Positions 41,935-50,552 are shown, numbered from the stretch's first letter. The stretch: DNA of 64,000 nt from Lachnoclostridium sp. Marseille-P6806 (GCF_900625025.1 NZ_LR130574.1:248001-312000), one strand, 5' to 3'. The notes: generated by a model not told the origin, from the sequence alone. A program made the numbers and translations.

Positions 41935-43128
41935 TCACCGGTTCACATCCGACCAGATCGCCGGCATCTCATGAAAAAGGAAGCTCTTATACGGCAGGAG
42001 CTTGATCGTCTCGTCCGGCATTTTGCGAAGCAGCATCACAAAATACAGCAGCGCCGCCGCGACGACCAGCGCCGCCGCAGCCTTTTTCCGACGTCGCTCC
42101 GCCGCCGTCCCCTCCGGCATGCTGCAAAGGAGCTCCGGGAGAAAGAATATCTGGGTGATGGTCAGGTAATAGCCGATCCGCGAGATAAACGGGATAAAGG
42201 AGGCGAATACATAAAGAAAAAGCGCCTCGATCTCACAGTAATAATAAAACCGGTTCCGCCGAAAACGCAGAGCCGCCGAAAACACCGCCGGAGCATTTTC
42301 CCGACCGCGCAGGAGCCATGCAAAGCCGATGACCGCCGCGCAGCGGACAACATTGCTCCAGCTGATTCCTCCGCTCGCAAGAAACTCCGTCCCCGCATAG
42401 GAGGGATAGAGCTTCACTGCGACGGCAAGCCAGAAGCCCTTTGTCGCGTATACCGCGCCGCCGAGAAGTGCAAGCGCCCACAGCATCCACGTCCGCCACG
42501 GCAGGAGAGCCAGCGGGTACAGCACCAGAACGATCAGCACCGATTTGTGAAAGGACGCCGCCGCGAGCACCACCAGCACGAAATAAGCAATTCTGCCGTC
42601 CAGCAGAAAGCGCAGCGCCCAGAGCACCACGGCCAGCACAAAATAATAGCGCACGGTGTTGTAGCTCTGAAAATAATAGCCGAACATCATAAAAAGAAAG
42701 AACGTGAGCGGAAAATTCTCCGCCTGCTCCCGCATCGCCAGCAGGAAGAAGCCGGCCGTCAGCGCCGCAAACACGGCGAAGACCAGCAGATAGTTCTCAA
42801 AGCCAGAGAGAGAATAAATCGCTCTCACCACCGCGTTGAAGCCGAACTCCGTCGCTACATAATCATAGGCCCCGCTGTCGATATTGTGAAAGAAATCGAC
42901 ATATTTGGCGTAATCATTGCCCGTGTTGACGCGCAGCGCCTCCGGGATCACCAACACAGAAAAGAGCAGCGCAAGGCAGAGCCGGGAGAGCGCGTCCTGC
43001 CTCGAGATCCCGCCCCGGAGGCGGAGACCGCAGCGGGACGCCGGCGCAGCATATTCCAGCGGCGCGCGCCGCCGCACCTGAGACGCCAGAAGCAGCGCCA
43101 GTCCTGTGACGATGAGATAAACAATCAT
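41935..43128 (-). CDS. EpsG-family polysaccharide polymerase-like membrane protein
   Basis: 397 aa with about ten helices. Matches the EpsG family: IPEALRVNTGNDYAKYVDFF with the conserved Gly-Asp-Tyr, TEFGFNAVVRAIY, and helices with SYNTVRYYFVLAVVLWAL. These proteins act as Wzy-type polymerases joining repeat units outside the membrane. ATG 43128 overlaps the upstream stop as ATGA. It is the only polymerase candidate in the cluster. Confidence 0.88.
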   Translation of the reverse strand: MIVYLIVTGLALLLASQVRRRAPLEYAAPASRCGLRLRGGISRQDALSRLCLALLFSVLVIPEALRVNTGNDYAKYVDFFHNIDSGAYDYVATEFGFNAVVRAIYSLSGFENYLLVFAVFAALTAGFFLLAMREQAENFPLTFFLFMMFGYYFQSYNTVRYYFVLAVVLWALRFLLDGRIAYFVLVVLAAASFHKSVLIVLVLYPLALLPWRTWMLWALALLGGAVYATKGFWLAVAVKLYPSYAGTEFLASGGISWSNVVRCAAVIGFAWLLRGRENAPAVFSAALRFRRNRFYYYCEIEALFLYVFASFIPFISRIGYYLTITQIFFLPELLCSMPEGTAAERRRKKAAAALVVAAALLYFVMLLRKMPDETIKLLPYKSFLFHEMPAIWSDVNR

Positions 43129-43910
43129 TGCTCCCGAATCCCCTTTTTCATCAGCCGGTAGCAGGAAAGAAGCGGAATCTCACGGCACATCCGCCGGCGC
43201 TTGCGCAGCAGGAAAAGCAGCGCGAACGGCCGCGCCATCACGCCATAGAGGAAATGGTACAGCACCCCGCGGTCATAAAAGAATTTCTCATTATATCCCT
43301 TGAACCACGTCGATTCCTCGTCCTCGCTCCGCTTCCTCTCATGCCCGATGCTCACCGGCACTGCATAGATCCGAAGCCCCTTTTTCAGACAGTCGTGAAT
43401 GAACAGCGAATCCTCGCCGTTGCTGTACTTCGCGCCGCCCCCGAAGAGCAGGGAAAAGCTCACGTTCGCCCGGTGCAGCCGATCCACCCGCGCACACATG
43501 CTGTACGTGGGATAGCGCCCGTAATTGTACCAGCGGACTCTCTTATGGCGGATGTTCTCGTAGGTGCGCCGGTGCTCGGTCGCCTGTACGTTGAACATCA
43601 GCACATCTGCCTGCGGATTCCTCTCAAATTCCCGCAGAATCTTCTCCTCGTAGTCGTCGTCATACACGATGTCCTCGTCGGCAAAGGCACACAGTTCAGT
43701 GTCCGCCCGCATCAGCGCATTGTTCCGGTTGAGGCCGACGCCCCGCTCCGCAAAGGAAAAGGCCCGGACTTTCCGGCCCCGGTGCACATACTCCTGATAG
43801 GAATACTCACGGCACTGATTGCAGATGATCGCCTCCGTGGACAAATTCATGTGCTCCGAGAGCATAACGACATTTTCCTCAACCGCCGCCACCAGAACCT
43901 GTATTCTCAT
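43125..43910 (-). CDS. glycosyltransferase family 2-like
   Basis: 261 aa. MRIQVLVAAVEENVV, GVGLNRNNALMRADTELCAFADEDIVYDDDYE (the acidic run replaces a classical DxD) and NGEDSLFIHDCLKKG, typical of capsular GT2-like proteins acting on bacterial repeat units. It begins 32 bases inside the end of the Wzz-like gene in another frame. RBS GGAGAGCGGG. Acceptor unknown. Confidence 0.85.
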   Translation of the reverse strand: MRIQVLVAAVEENVVMLSEHMNLSTEAIICNQCREYSYQEYVHRGRKVRAFSFAERGVGLNRNNALMRADTELCAFADEDIVYDDDYEEKILREFERNPQADVLMFNVQATEHRRTYENIRHKRVRWYNYGRYPTYSMCARVDRLHRANVSFSLLFGGGAKYSNGEDSLFIHDCLKKGLRIYAVPVSIGHERKRSEDEESTWFKGYNEKFFYDRGVLYHFLYGVMARPFALLFLLRKRRRMCREIPLLSCYRLMKKGIREQ

Positions 43911-45063
43911 TCCCGACCCGCTCTCCTTTGACCGCTCCGTTTTCCGTATCCGTTCCCGCAGACCGCCGCAGACTGCCGCGGCAGCAACGATAATACCGGT
44001 GAATAAATTTCATATCTGCACGATCTAGCGCAATCGCCTGCACCGGACAGCCCTGTTGCCGCAGCACGCTGAAAAGGTGATCCGCCGCCGCACCGCAGCG
44101 CACCCCGAAAGGAAGCGCCAGAACCACCGCTCCGGCCTCCCGAAGCGCCGCATACTCATCAGCGCGAAGCTCCGGGAGAGCTGTTCCTGTTTCCTCCGTT
44201 CCCGCCGGTCTCCTGCCCGCAGCTTCGCTCCGGCCTCCCGAAGCGCCGCTCCCGGAGGAAAAGGCCGGGAGACGAACCAGAACCGGCGGCCGGCCGTTCT
44301 CACCGCACTCTTTCAAGCGGGCGAGGTTCGCCGCAATCTCTCTCTCCCACTCCGCCGTGAGGCTCTGCCCCTCCTTGGCGCAAAGAAGTCCGAGCACCGG
44401 CACGCCATAGCGCCGCTCCGCATCCTCCGGGACATAGACCGCGTCGTTCACCGTCTCCCGCAGGAGCAGAACGCCGGCGCCCGTGAGCGCGCCGAGGAAC
44501 AGTCCGAGCAGAATCGCGTTTTTCGTCCGGTTCGAGTACACGAGCATCGACGGGCCGCGCACCGACATTACCGTGATCCGGTCAAATTCCTTTGCCCCTG
44601 CTCCGAAGTGCTCAAGCGCGGAATTCACCGCCGCACCGATCGCCTCGGCCCGCGCAGGGGAATGATCTGTCACCGTAACGGTCATCACGCGGATGTCCGA
44701 CAGGATCGCCGCCTTGACCTCCTCCCGCACCGTGTCAAGGCTGGCCCCCTCCGGGAGATTTTCCTCGATGGTGTCTGAAATCGCCGGATTCGCCGTCAGA
44801 AGATCCGTCCACGTCCAGCCGTTATAATAGTCGTAGGCCGTCTGCGTGTCCTCATTCACCGCATATTCCACATACAGCTTCGACACATATTCGTATTCGC
44901 GGACGCCCGAAAAAACCGTCGTCACAAGAAAATAGGCAAGAAAGCACAGAAGCGCCCCGAACCCCGCCCCGGCCGGCACGAGCCAGAGGCCGTGCAGCAC
45001 CCGGAGATAGCGGACGCGCTGATTCAGTTCTTCGGTTCCGTATCGCAGATTATGTCTCGTCAT
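43879..45063 (-). CDS. Wzz/capsular chain-length regulator-like protein
   Basis: 394 aa. Two membrane helices (about residues 30-55 and 185-205) flank an extracytoplasmic domain with YVSKLYVEYAVNED and TVTDHSPARAEAIGAAVN, as in chain-length determinants. The cytoplasmic C-terminal part (about 215-390) looks like a relic BY-kinase or nucleotide-binding fold (VPVLGLLCAKEG, GAVVLALPFGVRCG) but has no Walker A, so kinase activity is not expected. No separate tyrosine kinase or phosphatase gene is in the window. It overlaps the sugar-phosphate transferase gene by 14 bases. Confidence 0.82.
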   Translation of the reverse strand: MTRHNLRYGTEELNQRVRYLRVLHGLWLVPAGAGFGALLCFLAYFLVTTVFSGVREYEYVSKLYVEYAVNEDTQTAYDYYNGWTWTDLLTANPAISDTIEENLPEGASLDTVREEVKAAILSDIRVMTVTVTDHSPARAEAIGAAVNSALEHFGAGAKEFDRITVMSVRGPSMLVYSNRTKNAILLGLFLGALTGAGVLLLRETVNDAVYVPEDAERRYGVPVLGLLCAKEGQSLTAEWEREIAANLARLKECGENGRPPVLVRLPAFSSGSGASGGRSEAAGRRPAGTEETGTALPELRADEYAALREAGAVVLALPFGVRCGAAADHLFSVLRQQGCPVQAIALDRADMKFIHRYYRCCRGSLRRSAGTDTENGAVKGERVGNENTGSGGGG

Positions 45064-46438
45064 TTTTCATCGCCGTGGTCTGACCCTCGCCGACGCCCTC
45101 CGTACTTTCCGGCTGCACCAGAATCTTGAGCGTAAGGAGCATGAGCTTCAGATCGAGGCCGACTGAATAGTTCTGTATGTATGTGAGATCCAGCTTCAGC
45201 TTGTCATAGGGCGTCGTATTGTATTTGCCGTAGATCTGCGCATAGCCGGCAAGTCCCGCCTTGACGCGGGTCCGAAACGCAAACTCGGGCATCTCCTCCA
45301 TATACTGCCGGATGATCTGCGGGCGCTCCGGCCGGGGCCCGATAAAGCTCATTTCCCCCCGCAGGACATTGAAAAGCTGCGGCAGTTCATCGATCCGGCA
45401 GGTGCGGATAAAGCGTCCCACCGGCGTGATCCTGTCGTCATTCTGCGCGGCAAGGCGTGCCACGCCGTCCTTTTCGGCATCCACGCGCATGCTGCGGAAT
45501 TTGATGATGCGAAATTCTTTCATCCCCTGCGTGCAGCGAGTCTGCCGGTAAAACACCGGCCCGCGGTCATAAAAATAGATCGCGAGCGCCGTGATAAGAA
45601 AAACGGGCGAGCTGAGAATCAGCAGGAGCACCGCGCCGACAAGATCGATCGCCCGCTTCCAGAAGCGCTGCTCAAAGCTCAGCGCATATTCCCGGGTCAT
45701 ATACAGAGGCGTGTCCGACAGATGGATCTGGGCCGAGCCGCGCATCAGCACATCCGGTATCTTGGGCATCACATACATGCGGATGGCATGTCCGTAGCAG
45801 TACTTCATCAGCCGGTTCCGGTCCATGGTCGGGATATCCCACAGAACGACGGTTCCGAATGCCTCTGCCTTTTTTTCGACCGCCTCGATTCCCTCCGAAA
45901 TATTCATGCACGCCGTAATCCGGTATTTATCCGGGCGGCCCGCAAATTTCGCCATGATATCCTCGATCGGCCGCTCCCCGTAGACGAGCAGCATGTCCCG
46001 GGGCGGAAACACCCGCTTGTACACAAAATCACTGATGTTGACCCAGAGCACGGCCAGCACGCACTGCAGCGCCAACAGCTTCCACATGGGTACCTGCGGC
46101 ACAACCCAGTTCCGCATCAGGGAAATCTGGAAATAGGAAATCACATCGACCGCCGCGAGTGAAAAAATCTGCGACAAAATCACGTCAAAGGGCTTGAGAT
46201 AGCCGATCTTATTTCCCTCATAGGTCCGCGTCAGGAAAAGAAGCAGGAAAAAATAGATCAGCAGGATCAGGATATGCCCCTTTACGTAAAATTTCAGTTT
46301 CAGCCGCACCAGCGGATAATAGGAATCAAACCAGATCCACGCATACAGCGCCGTCTGCAGCAGGAGCCCTACAAGGTCCATCTGCAGCGCAAGTATTCTC
46401 CGGAGCGATTCCCGTTTTGACGGCCTGCCTGTATTCAT
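45050..46438 (-). CDS. undecaprenyl-phosphate sugar-phosphate transferase (initiating enzyme)
   Basis: 462 aa. Four to five N-terminal helices, a CoA-binding-like middle domain (about 145-240), then the bacterial sugar transferase domain: KRAIDLVGAVLLLILSS, GPVFYRQTRCTQG, FRIIKFRSMRVDAE, RIDELPQLFNVLRGEMSFIGPRPE. It transfers a hexose-1-phosphate to undecaprenyl phosphate and so starts repeat-unit synthesis. ATG 46438 is 12 bases from GGAGGA in the leader repeat; TTG 46447 is closer (3 bases), so the start is uncertain. The ATG in the repeat opens a 7-codon ORF that ends by ATGA overlap at this start. Confidence 0.92.
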   Translation of the reverse strand: MNTGRPSKRESLRRILALQMDLVGLLLQTALYAWIWFDSYYPLVRLKLKFYVKGHILILLIYFFLLLFLTRTYEGNKIGYLKPFDVILSQIFSLAAVDVISYFQISLMRNWVVPQVPMWKLLALQCVLAVLWVNISDFVYKRVFPPRDMLLVYGERPIEDIMAKFAGRPDKYRITACMNISEGIEAVEKKAEAFGTVVLWDIPTMDRNRLMKYCYGHAIRMYVMPKIPDVLMRGSAQIHLSDTPLYMTREYALSFEQRFWKRAIDLVGAVLLLILSSPVFLITALAIYFYDRGPVFYRQTRCTQGMKEFRIIKFRSMRVDAEKDGVARLAAQNDDRITPVGRFIRTCRIDELPQLFNVLRGEMSFIGPRPERPQIIRQYMEEMPEFAFRTRVKAGLAGYAQIYGKYNTTPYDKLKLDLTYIQNYSVGLDLKLMLLTLKILVQPESTEGVGEGQTTAMKNDET

Positions 46439-46450
46439 GTACCGCAATAA

Positions 46451-46611
46451 TCCTCCATGCCGAAGCGTTCCTCAGCGAGGCACGCGCCGTAAAAGCACCC
46501 TGCGCCGGCGCGCAGGCTGCCGAGCCGCTTCGCGTCTCGTGCCGTCCCACTACGCAACTGCACTTTTCGCTCACGGATCAAATCAGCGCATCAGCGTGAT
46601 TTTTCACACTA
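46451..46611 (-). repeat. leader repeat, copy upstream of the initiating transferase
   Basis: Read on the minus strand it begins AGTGTGAAAAATCACGCTGA, and ends with TTTTACGGCGCGTGCCTCGC, a GCGT-N-CCTC-GCT-GAGG-N-ACGC hairpin, and CGCTTCGGCATGGAGGA. Both ends match the 48.9-kb copy almost exactly, but the centre differs and carries its own CCTGCGC-N4-GCGCAGG hairpin. It fills the gap between two genes and carries the RBS of the second. Confidence 0.75.
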
Positions 46612-46618
46612 TCTCCCC

Positions 46619-47548
46619 TCACAGCGTCTCTTTTACAATGTAGATCGGCCGGTGCTTTACCTCGAGATAGGTTTTTTCAAGATACTGGCCGACCGCTCCG
46701 AGGCACAGCATCTGCACGCCGCTGACCAGCAGAATAATACACACAAGAGACGGCCAGCCGCTGGTCGGATCGCCGAACACCAGCTTGCGGACAATGGTCA
46801 GCAGGATCATCAGCACCGAGGCGGCACAGAACAGCACGCCGGTGACGGAGGCGATCCGTAGGGGCGCCGCGGAAAAGCCCACAATACCGTCGACGGCATA
46901 TTTGAAAAGGCTCCAGAAATTCCACTTTGTTTGCCCTTTCACCCTCTCAATGTTCTCGTACTCCACCCATTTCGTCCGAAAGCCGACCCAGCTGAAAATC
47001 CCCTTGGAAAAGCGGCAGTATTCCGTCATGGAGAGAATCGCATCCACGACCTGACGGCTCATGAGCCGGTAATCGCGGGCGCCGTCGACAATTTCGGTCT
47101 GCGACCAGCGGTTGATGAGCCGGTAGAAGCGGCGCGCAAACCACGAGCGGAGCTTCGGCTCGCCCGTTCTTGTGGTGCGCCGCGTCGCCGCCGTATCATA
47201 GCCCTCCATGAGATAGCCGTAGAGCTCCGGCAAGAGTGACGGCGGATCCTGCAGATCCGCGTCCATGATCGCCACGTAGTCGCCCTTGGAGCTCTGCATT
47301 CCGGCGTACATAGCCGCCTCTTTCCCGAAGTTGCGCGAAAAGGAGATCAGATGGACCGCGCCGTCCTCGGCCGCCAGCTTTTTCACCTCGGCCGCCGTCC
47401 CGTCAAGAGAACCGTCGTCCACATAGATCAGCTCGTAGCCAAGCCCATTCTCCTCAAAAAAGGGACGGTTCCGAATGAACTCGTCATAGAAATAACGTAC
47501 ATTCTCCTCTTCATTATAACAGGGCACCACCGCGCTGATCAGCTTCAT
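46619..47548 (-). CDS. polyprenyl-phosphate glycosyltransferase (GtrB/DPM1-like GT2)
   Basis: 309 aa. N-terminal GT-A domain: KLISAVVPCYNEEENV, IYVDDGSLDGT, ISFSRNFGKEAAMYAG and IMDADLQDPP, the motif of dolichol- or bactoprenol-phosphate sugar synthases. Two C-terminal helices (about 230-300) anchor it. It charges undecaprenyl phosphate with a single sugar, used for side-branch addition outside the membrane. ATG 47548 has GGAGG six bases upstream; the TTG two codons earlier is less likely. Confidence 0.93.
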   Translation of the reverse strand: MKLISAVVPCYNEEENVRYFYDEFIRNRPFFEENGLGYELIYVDDGSLDGTAAEVKKLAAEDGAVHLISFSRNFGKEAAMYAGMQSSKGDYVAIMDADLQDPPSLLPELYGYLMEGYDTAATRRTTRTGEPKLRSWFARRFYRLINRWSQTEIVDGARDYRLMSRQVVDAILSMTEYCRFSKGIFSWVGFRTKWVEYENIERVKGQTKWNFWSLFKYAVDGIVGFSAAPLRIASVTGVLFCAASVLMILLTIVRKLVFGDPTSGWPSLVCIILLVSGVQMLCLGAVGQYLEKTYLEVKHRPIYIVKETL

Positions 47549-47617
47549 AGACAACCTCCACCTCCACGGACAGAGCTTACAGTCAGGTAATTATATCACG
47601 AAAGCCAAGCCCTGCGG

Positions 47618-47678
47618 TTTTTGCACCGGAAGAATCCGCGTCATGCCTGCATGTAAGCGGTTCTTTCGCGTGCAAAAA
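47618..47678. other. long, almost fully paired hairpin
   Basis: TTTTTGCAC (47618-47626) pairs with GTGCAAAAA (47670-47678). Inside, GAAGAA pairs with TTCTTTC (one bulge), CCGC (47636-47639) with GCGG (47657-47660), and CATGC with GCATG around a 2-base loop. The whole 61-base element can fold into one rod. It lies about 70 bases upstream of the GtrB-like gene, next to the tandem repeat. It may be a regulatory RNA element or a palindromic mobile repeat. Confidence 0.65.
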
Positions 47679-47724
47679 GCATGGGGCGCAGCCCCGGAGC
47701 GAGAAAACGCGCCAGCGTTTGCGA

Positions 47725-47865
47725 GCGCCGCAGGGCGGTAATGCGGCGTGGACGGAGCGCCGCAGGGCGGTGATGCGGCGTGGACGGAGCGCCGCAGGGC
47801 GGTAATGCGGCGTGGACGGAGCGCCGCAGGGCGGTAATGCGGCGTGGACGGAGCGCCGCAGGGCG
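47725..47865. repeat. 32-bp tandem repeat, 4.4 copies
   Basis: Unit GCGCCGCAGGGCGGTAATGC plus GGCGTGGACGGA, copies at 47725, 47757, 47789 and 47821, with a partial fifth at 47853. Only one difference was seen (A to G in copy 2). Each unit contains CGCCGCA and TGCGGCG, so each can fold into a hairpin. The array ends 8 bases before the araC-family stop codon (47874). Together with the hairpin at 47618 it occupies the 325-base gap 47549-47873, which has no gene. Confidence 0.9.
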
Positions 47866-47873
47866 AAGCGCGC

Positions 47874-48806
47874 CTACTGCACGCGCTTCCCCGTCTTGTA
47901 CTGCTTCGGCGTGACCCCCTTGAGCCGGCGGAATGTCTTGATCAGATGGCTGCTGTCTGCAAATCCCGTCTCCTGACTGATATAGCTCAGATCACAGTTG
48001 GTAAACAGAAGCAGGTCCTCCGCCTTGCTGATCCGGATATGCTCGATATACTCCTTGCACGAGCGGCCGTACAGGCTGTGAAAGCTGCGGGCAAAATAAG
48101 AGTAGCTCATGCTGCACAGCCCCGCAAGCTGTTCCACCCGCAGATCCTCTCCGGCATGGTTGTCAATATACGCCGTGATATTGTGAATCGAAATTCCCTC
48201 GGTATCCTCGGCGATGGCCACATCCAGATTGATTCCTTTTTCTCTCCAGAGGCGGACGATTTCCGTCATGATCATGGAGATGAGGCTCTGCACCATCAGA
48301 TCATAGCCGTATTCCTTATTTTCCAGCTCCTCCCGTATTCTCGCCATGGTGTCGCCGATCCGCAGACCCGCGATCTGTTTTTTGGGGAAATACATCGGCG
48401 CATGCTGCTCATTGCCCGCCTTGCGCAGGATCACATCCATTTTCGGAACATAGCTGTTTCCGGAATGAAGCCGGCTCACATCAAATTTCAGAATCTCACA
48501 TACCGCCCTCCGCTCTTCATTCTGAAAAAAGCAGTGCACAACCTCCGGACGCACCATGTAGAAATCACCGGCACGGACAAGCTGCGTCACGCCGTCGCTC
48601 TCCACGATCATCCCGCCGCGCAGCATATAAATGATTTCCATATAATAGTGCCAGTGCGGCCGCACCGGCATGGTGATCACGTTAGTGTCAAACAGAAGCG
48701 CTTCCTGCGGCTTGTTCAGCACATCCGACAGCTCTATGAGACTTCCGAGATTTGTCTGCCGTCCGACGTCAGAGCGTCTCCGGTCTCCCCCCTGATTCAC
48801 TGCCAT
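47874..48806 (-). CDS. AraC-family transcriptional regulator with cupin sensor
   Basis: 310 aa. N-terminal cupin-like sugar-sensing domain (about residues 25-165: ITMPVRPHWHYYMEIIYMLRG), a linker region, and two C-terminal helix-turn-helix motifs (LAGLCSMSYSYFARSF and DLSYISQETGFADSSHLIKTFRRLKG). ATG 48806 follows GGAGGAG; the in-frame ATG four codons earlier is part of the leader repeat. It precedes the polysaccharide genes on the same strand and may regulate them, or a sugar operon elsewhere (inference). Confidence 0.93.
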   Translation of the reverse strand: MAVNQGGDRRRSDVGRQTNLGSLIELSDVLNKPQEALLFDTNVITMPVRPHWHYYMEIIYMLRGGMIVESDGVTQLVRAGDFYMVRPEVVHCFFQNEERRAVCEILKFDVSRLHSGNSYVPKMDVILRKAGNEQHAPMYFPKKQIAGLRIGDTMARIREELENKEYGYDLMVQSLISMIMTEIVRLWREKGINLDVAIAEDTEGISIHNITAYIDNHAGEDLRVEQLAGLCSMSYSYFARSFHSLYGRSCKEYIEHIRISKAEDLLLFTNCDLSYISQETGFADSSHLIKTFRRLKGVTPKQYKTGKRVQ

Positions 48807-48811
48807 ATCCT

Positions 48812-48954
48812 CCTCCATGCCGAAGCGTCCCCCAGCGAGGCACGCGCTGTAAAATACGCGCAGGCGGTTTTACAGCTGCGATCAGGGGCACTTTGGGCTT
48901 CGGCACAAATTGCCGTGCGCAAAAATCATCGCATCAGCGTGATTTTTCACACTA
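48812..48954 (-). repeat. leader repeat, most complete copy, upstream of the AraC gene
   Basis: On the minus strand: AGTGTGAAAAATCACGCTGA start, a GCTGTAAAA-N13-TTTTACAGC stem (48876-48868 with 48854-48846; 9 pairs), a terminal GCGT-N-CCTC-GCT-GGGG-N-ACGC hairpin and the CGCTTCGGCATGGAGGA end. Compared with the 46.5-kb copy, one pair in the terminal stem changes from U-A to U-G, so pairing is kept. It lies between the DUF3810 gene and the AraC gene and provides the RBS of the latter. Confidence 0.75.
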
Positions 48955-49016
48955 CTCCTCCACGTTGAAAGCTCCCCGGAGGGGCTGTCGCCGCGTTCCT
49001 TTTCCGCTCTGCCGCC

Positions 49017-50372
49017 TCACTGCGCCGCCTGCTTTTCCTGCCACCATTCCAGAAGATGGACAACCACCAGAGCGTAGCTGCCCCGTCCTTCTGCTATACC
49101 GTTTGCTTTCATCGAAGCGTCCGACAGTGTCTCATTGGCTGACTGCAATGTCTCCGTGTCGATGACGGCGCTCTCCTCGACCGCCGCCCGGACATCCTCC
49201 CGCAGAAACTCCTGATCCCTGCGCACCTGCTTCGAGATTGCCGGCTGCTCCGCGTAGCGCGCCCGGTTTCTCCCGATCGACTCGTAGTAGGCGTTGTCCA
49301 CATAATTCAGGATGCCCAGCCACCCGCTGTACCGGAACGCCGGGTCCCCGCTTTCCAAGCAGGCAAAAAAGCCGATCATATTGCAGTCGTCCTCCCTCAT
49401 ATACCCCTTAAGGTGCGCCAGCTCATGGCATAAGGTAAACGGAACGTGCATGACCGTCATATCGAGGTTGTAATTCGCCTCCATCGAAAACGGAAAATAA
49501 TAGCCCTGCATTTCGGCCTGACTCATAAGGTGCGAGTACGCCATGCCCTTGGGCCGGGGATAAAATCCCTGAAGCTGCGGTATCTTCCGGTTCTCCGCCA
49601 GACGTCGAAGACAGCAGATCGCCTCCGCGGAGGCGTCCTCCCCGAGCAGAACCTCTCCGGCCGCATCGCGCGGCACAATCTCTGCAAGTCGGTTCGACTG
49701 CTCCGCAATATAATTCCGGAGCTGTCGGAGCGATTCCGCCGTGTCTGCGCCGTCCTCCGTCTCCGCTTCTGCCGCGGCCGGATCGCCGAGCGAAAACCCG
49801 GATGCATGATATACGATGAAGCAGTTCAGCGTCATAATCAGAACGACGACCGACACGAGCCACAATGATATTCTGCAAAAAACGGCGGCGGGCCGCCACA
49901 ATCCGAGGCGAGACTTCCCGGGCGAAATTTTGCCGGCCGGGAACTTCTCAGCCGACGACACCTCAGCCGATGACCTCCCGACAGGCGACGGACCAGAATG
50001 GCCGTCCCGCCCCGTCCGCCGACGGCGGAACAACCCCGACAGGGCGCGGATTCCTCCCGCGGCGGCAAGCGCCGCTCCTGCCGCACACCAGAGCGCTCCC
50101 GCCGTGAGCATCACCTCTCCCACAGAAAACGGAGCAAGGCCGGTCAGCCGTCCGAGGCTCCCGACCCAAAGCGGAAAAATCCGGCACTGATACCAGTCGC
50201 AGAACGGAACGGAGGACCACGCCGCAAGATTCAGCAGCCCTGACAGCGCAAGGAGAAGCACCGGGAGCCTGCGTATTCCCGCTGTCCTCACGCCGCCGGA
50301 GACAGCGCGCGTTCTCCGCCTCCGCAGCGCTTTCGGTCTGCGCTTTTTTCTCCCGCTCGTTCCTGTGGTCAT
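49017..50372 (-). CDS. DUF3810 membrane protein with HExxH metallopeptidase motif
   Basis: 451 aa. A basic N-terminus (many Arg/Lys to about residue 30), three helices within about 35-190 with a low-complexity Ser/Pro/Gly loop between the second and third, then an extracytoplasmic domain typical of DUF3810 with TLCHELAHLKGYMREDDCN (HExxH at about residue 314) and YPRPKG. The zinc-binding HELAH suggests peptidase activity, not demonstrated for the family. The start at 50372 fits a promoter-like TATAGAAT just upstream near 50415; the frame start at 50414 is not excluded. It is the last gene after nitrilase, nudC and ydcF. Confidence 0.82.
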   Translation of the reverse strand: MTTGTSGRKKRRPKALRRRRTRAVSGGVRTAGIRRLPVLLLALSGLLNLAAWSSVPFCDWYQCRIFPLWVGSLGRLTGLAPFSVGEVMLTAGALWCAAGAALAAAGGIRALSGLFRRRRTGRDGHSGPSPVGRSSAEVSSAEKFPAGKISPGKSRLGLWRPAAVFCRISLWLVSVVVLIMTLNCFIVYHASGFSLGDPAAAEAETEDGADTAESLRQLRNYIAEQSNRLAEIVPRDAAGEVLLGEDASAEAICCLRRLAENRKIPQLQGFYPRPKGMAYSHLMSQAEMQGYYFPFSMEANYNLDMTVMHVPFTLCHELAHLKGYMREDDCNMIGFFACLESGDPAFRYSGWLGILNYVDNAYYESIGRNRARYAEQPAISKQVRRDQEFLREDVRAAVEESAVIDTETLQSANETLSDASMKANGIAEGRGSYALVVVHLLEWWQEKQAAQ

Positions 50373-50552
50373 GAATCTATCCGCACTTCCCCGCGCCGCC
50401 GTCTTACGCAGCATTCTATAACGATTCTTACAGTTTTAAAAGGCACATCTGCGCCGTTTATAAATAGTATAGAATATATTTGTACAAGTTTCATGGGAAA
50501 TCTCCGGTCCGGGTCCGCTCTGGGCTCGAACCGCCCCGCGAGGCGTTTCCCG

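Noticed and set aside
43879-45063. Wzz-like protein as a fused tyrosine kinase
   Set aside because: The C-terminal part lacks Walker A and the Tyr-rich tail, so only a degenerate kinase-like fold can be claimed.
47725-47865. CRISPR array
   Set aside because: The 32-bp units are directly adjacent with no spacers, and no cas genes are near.
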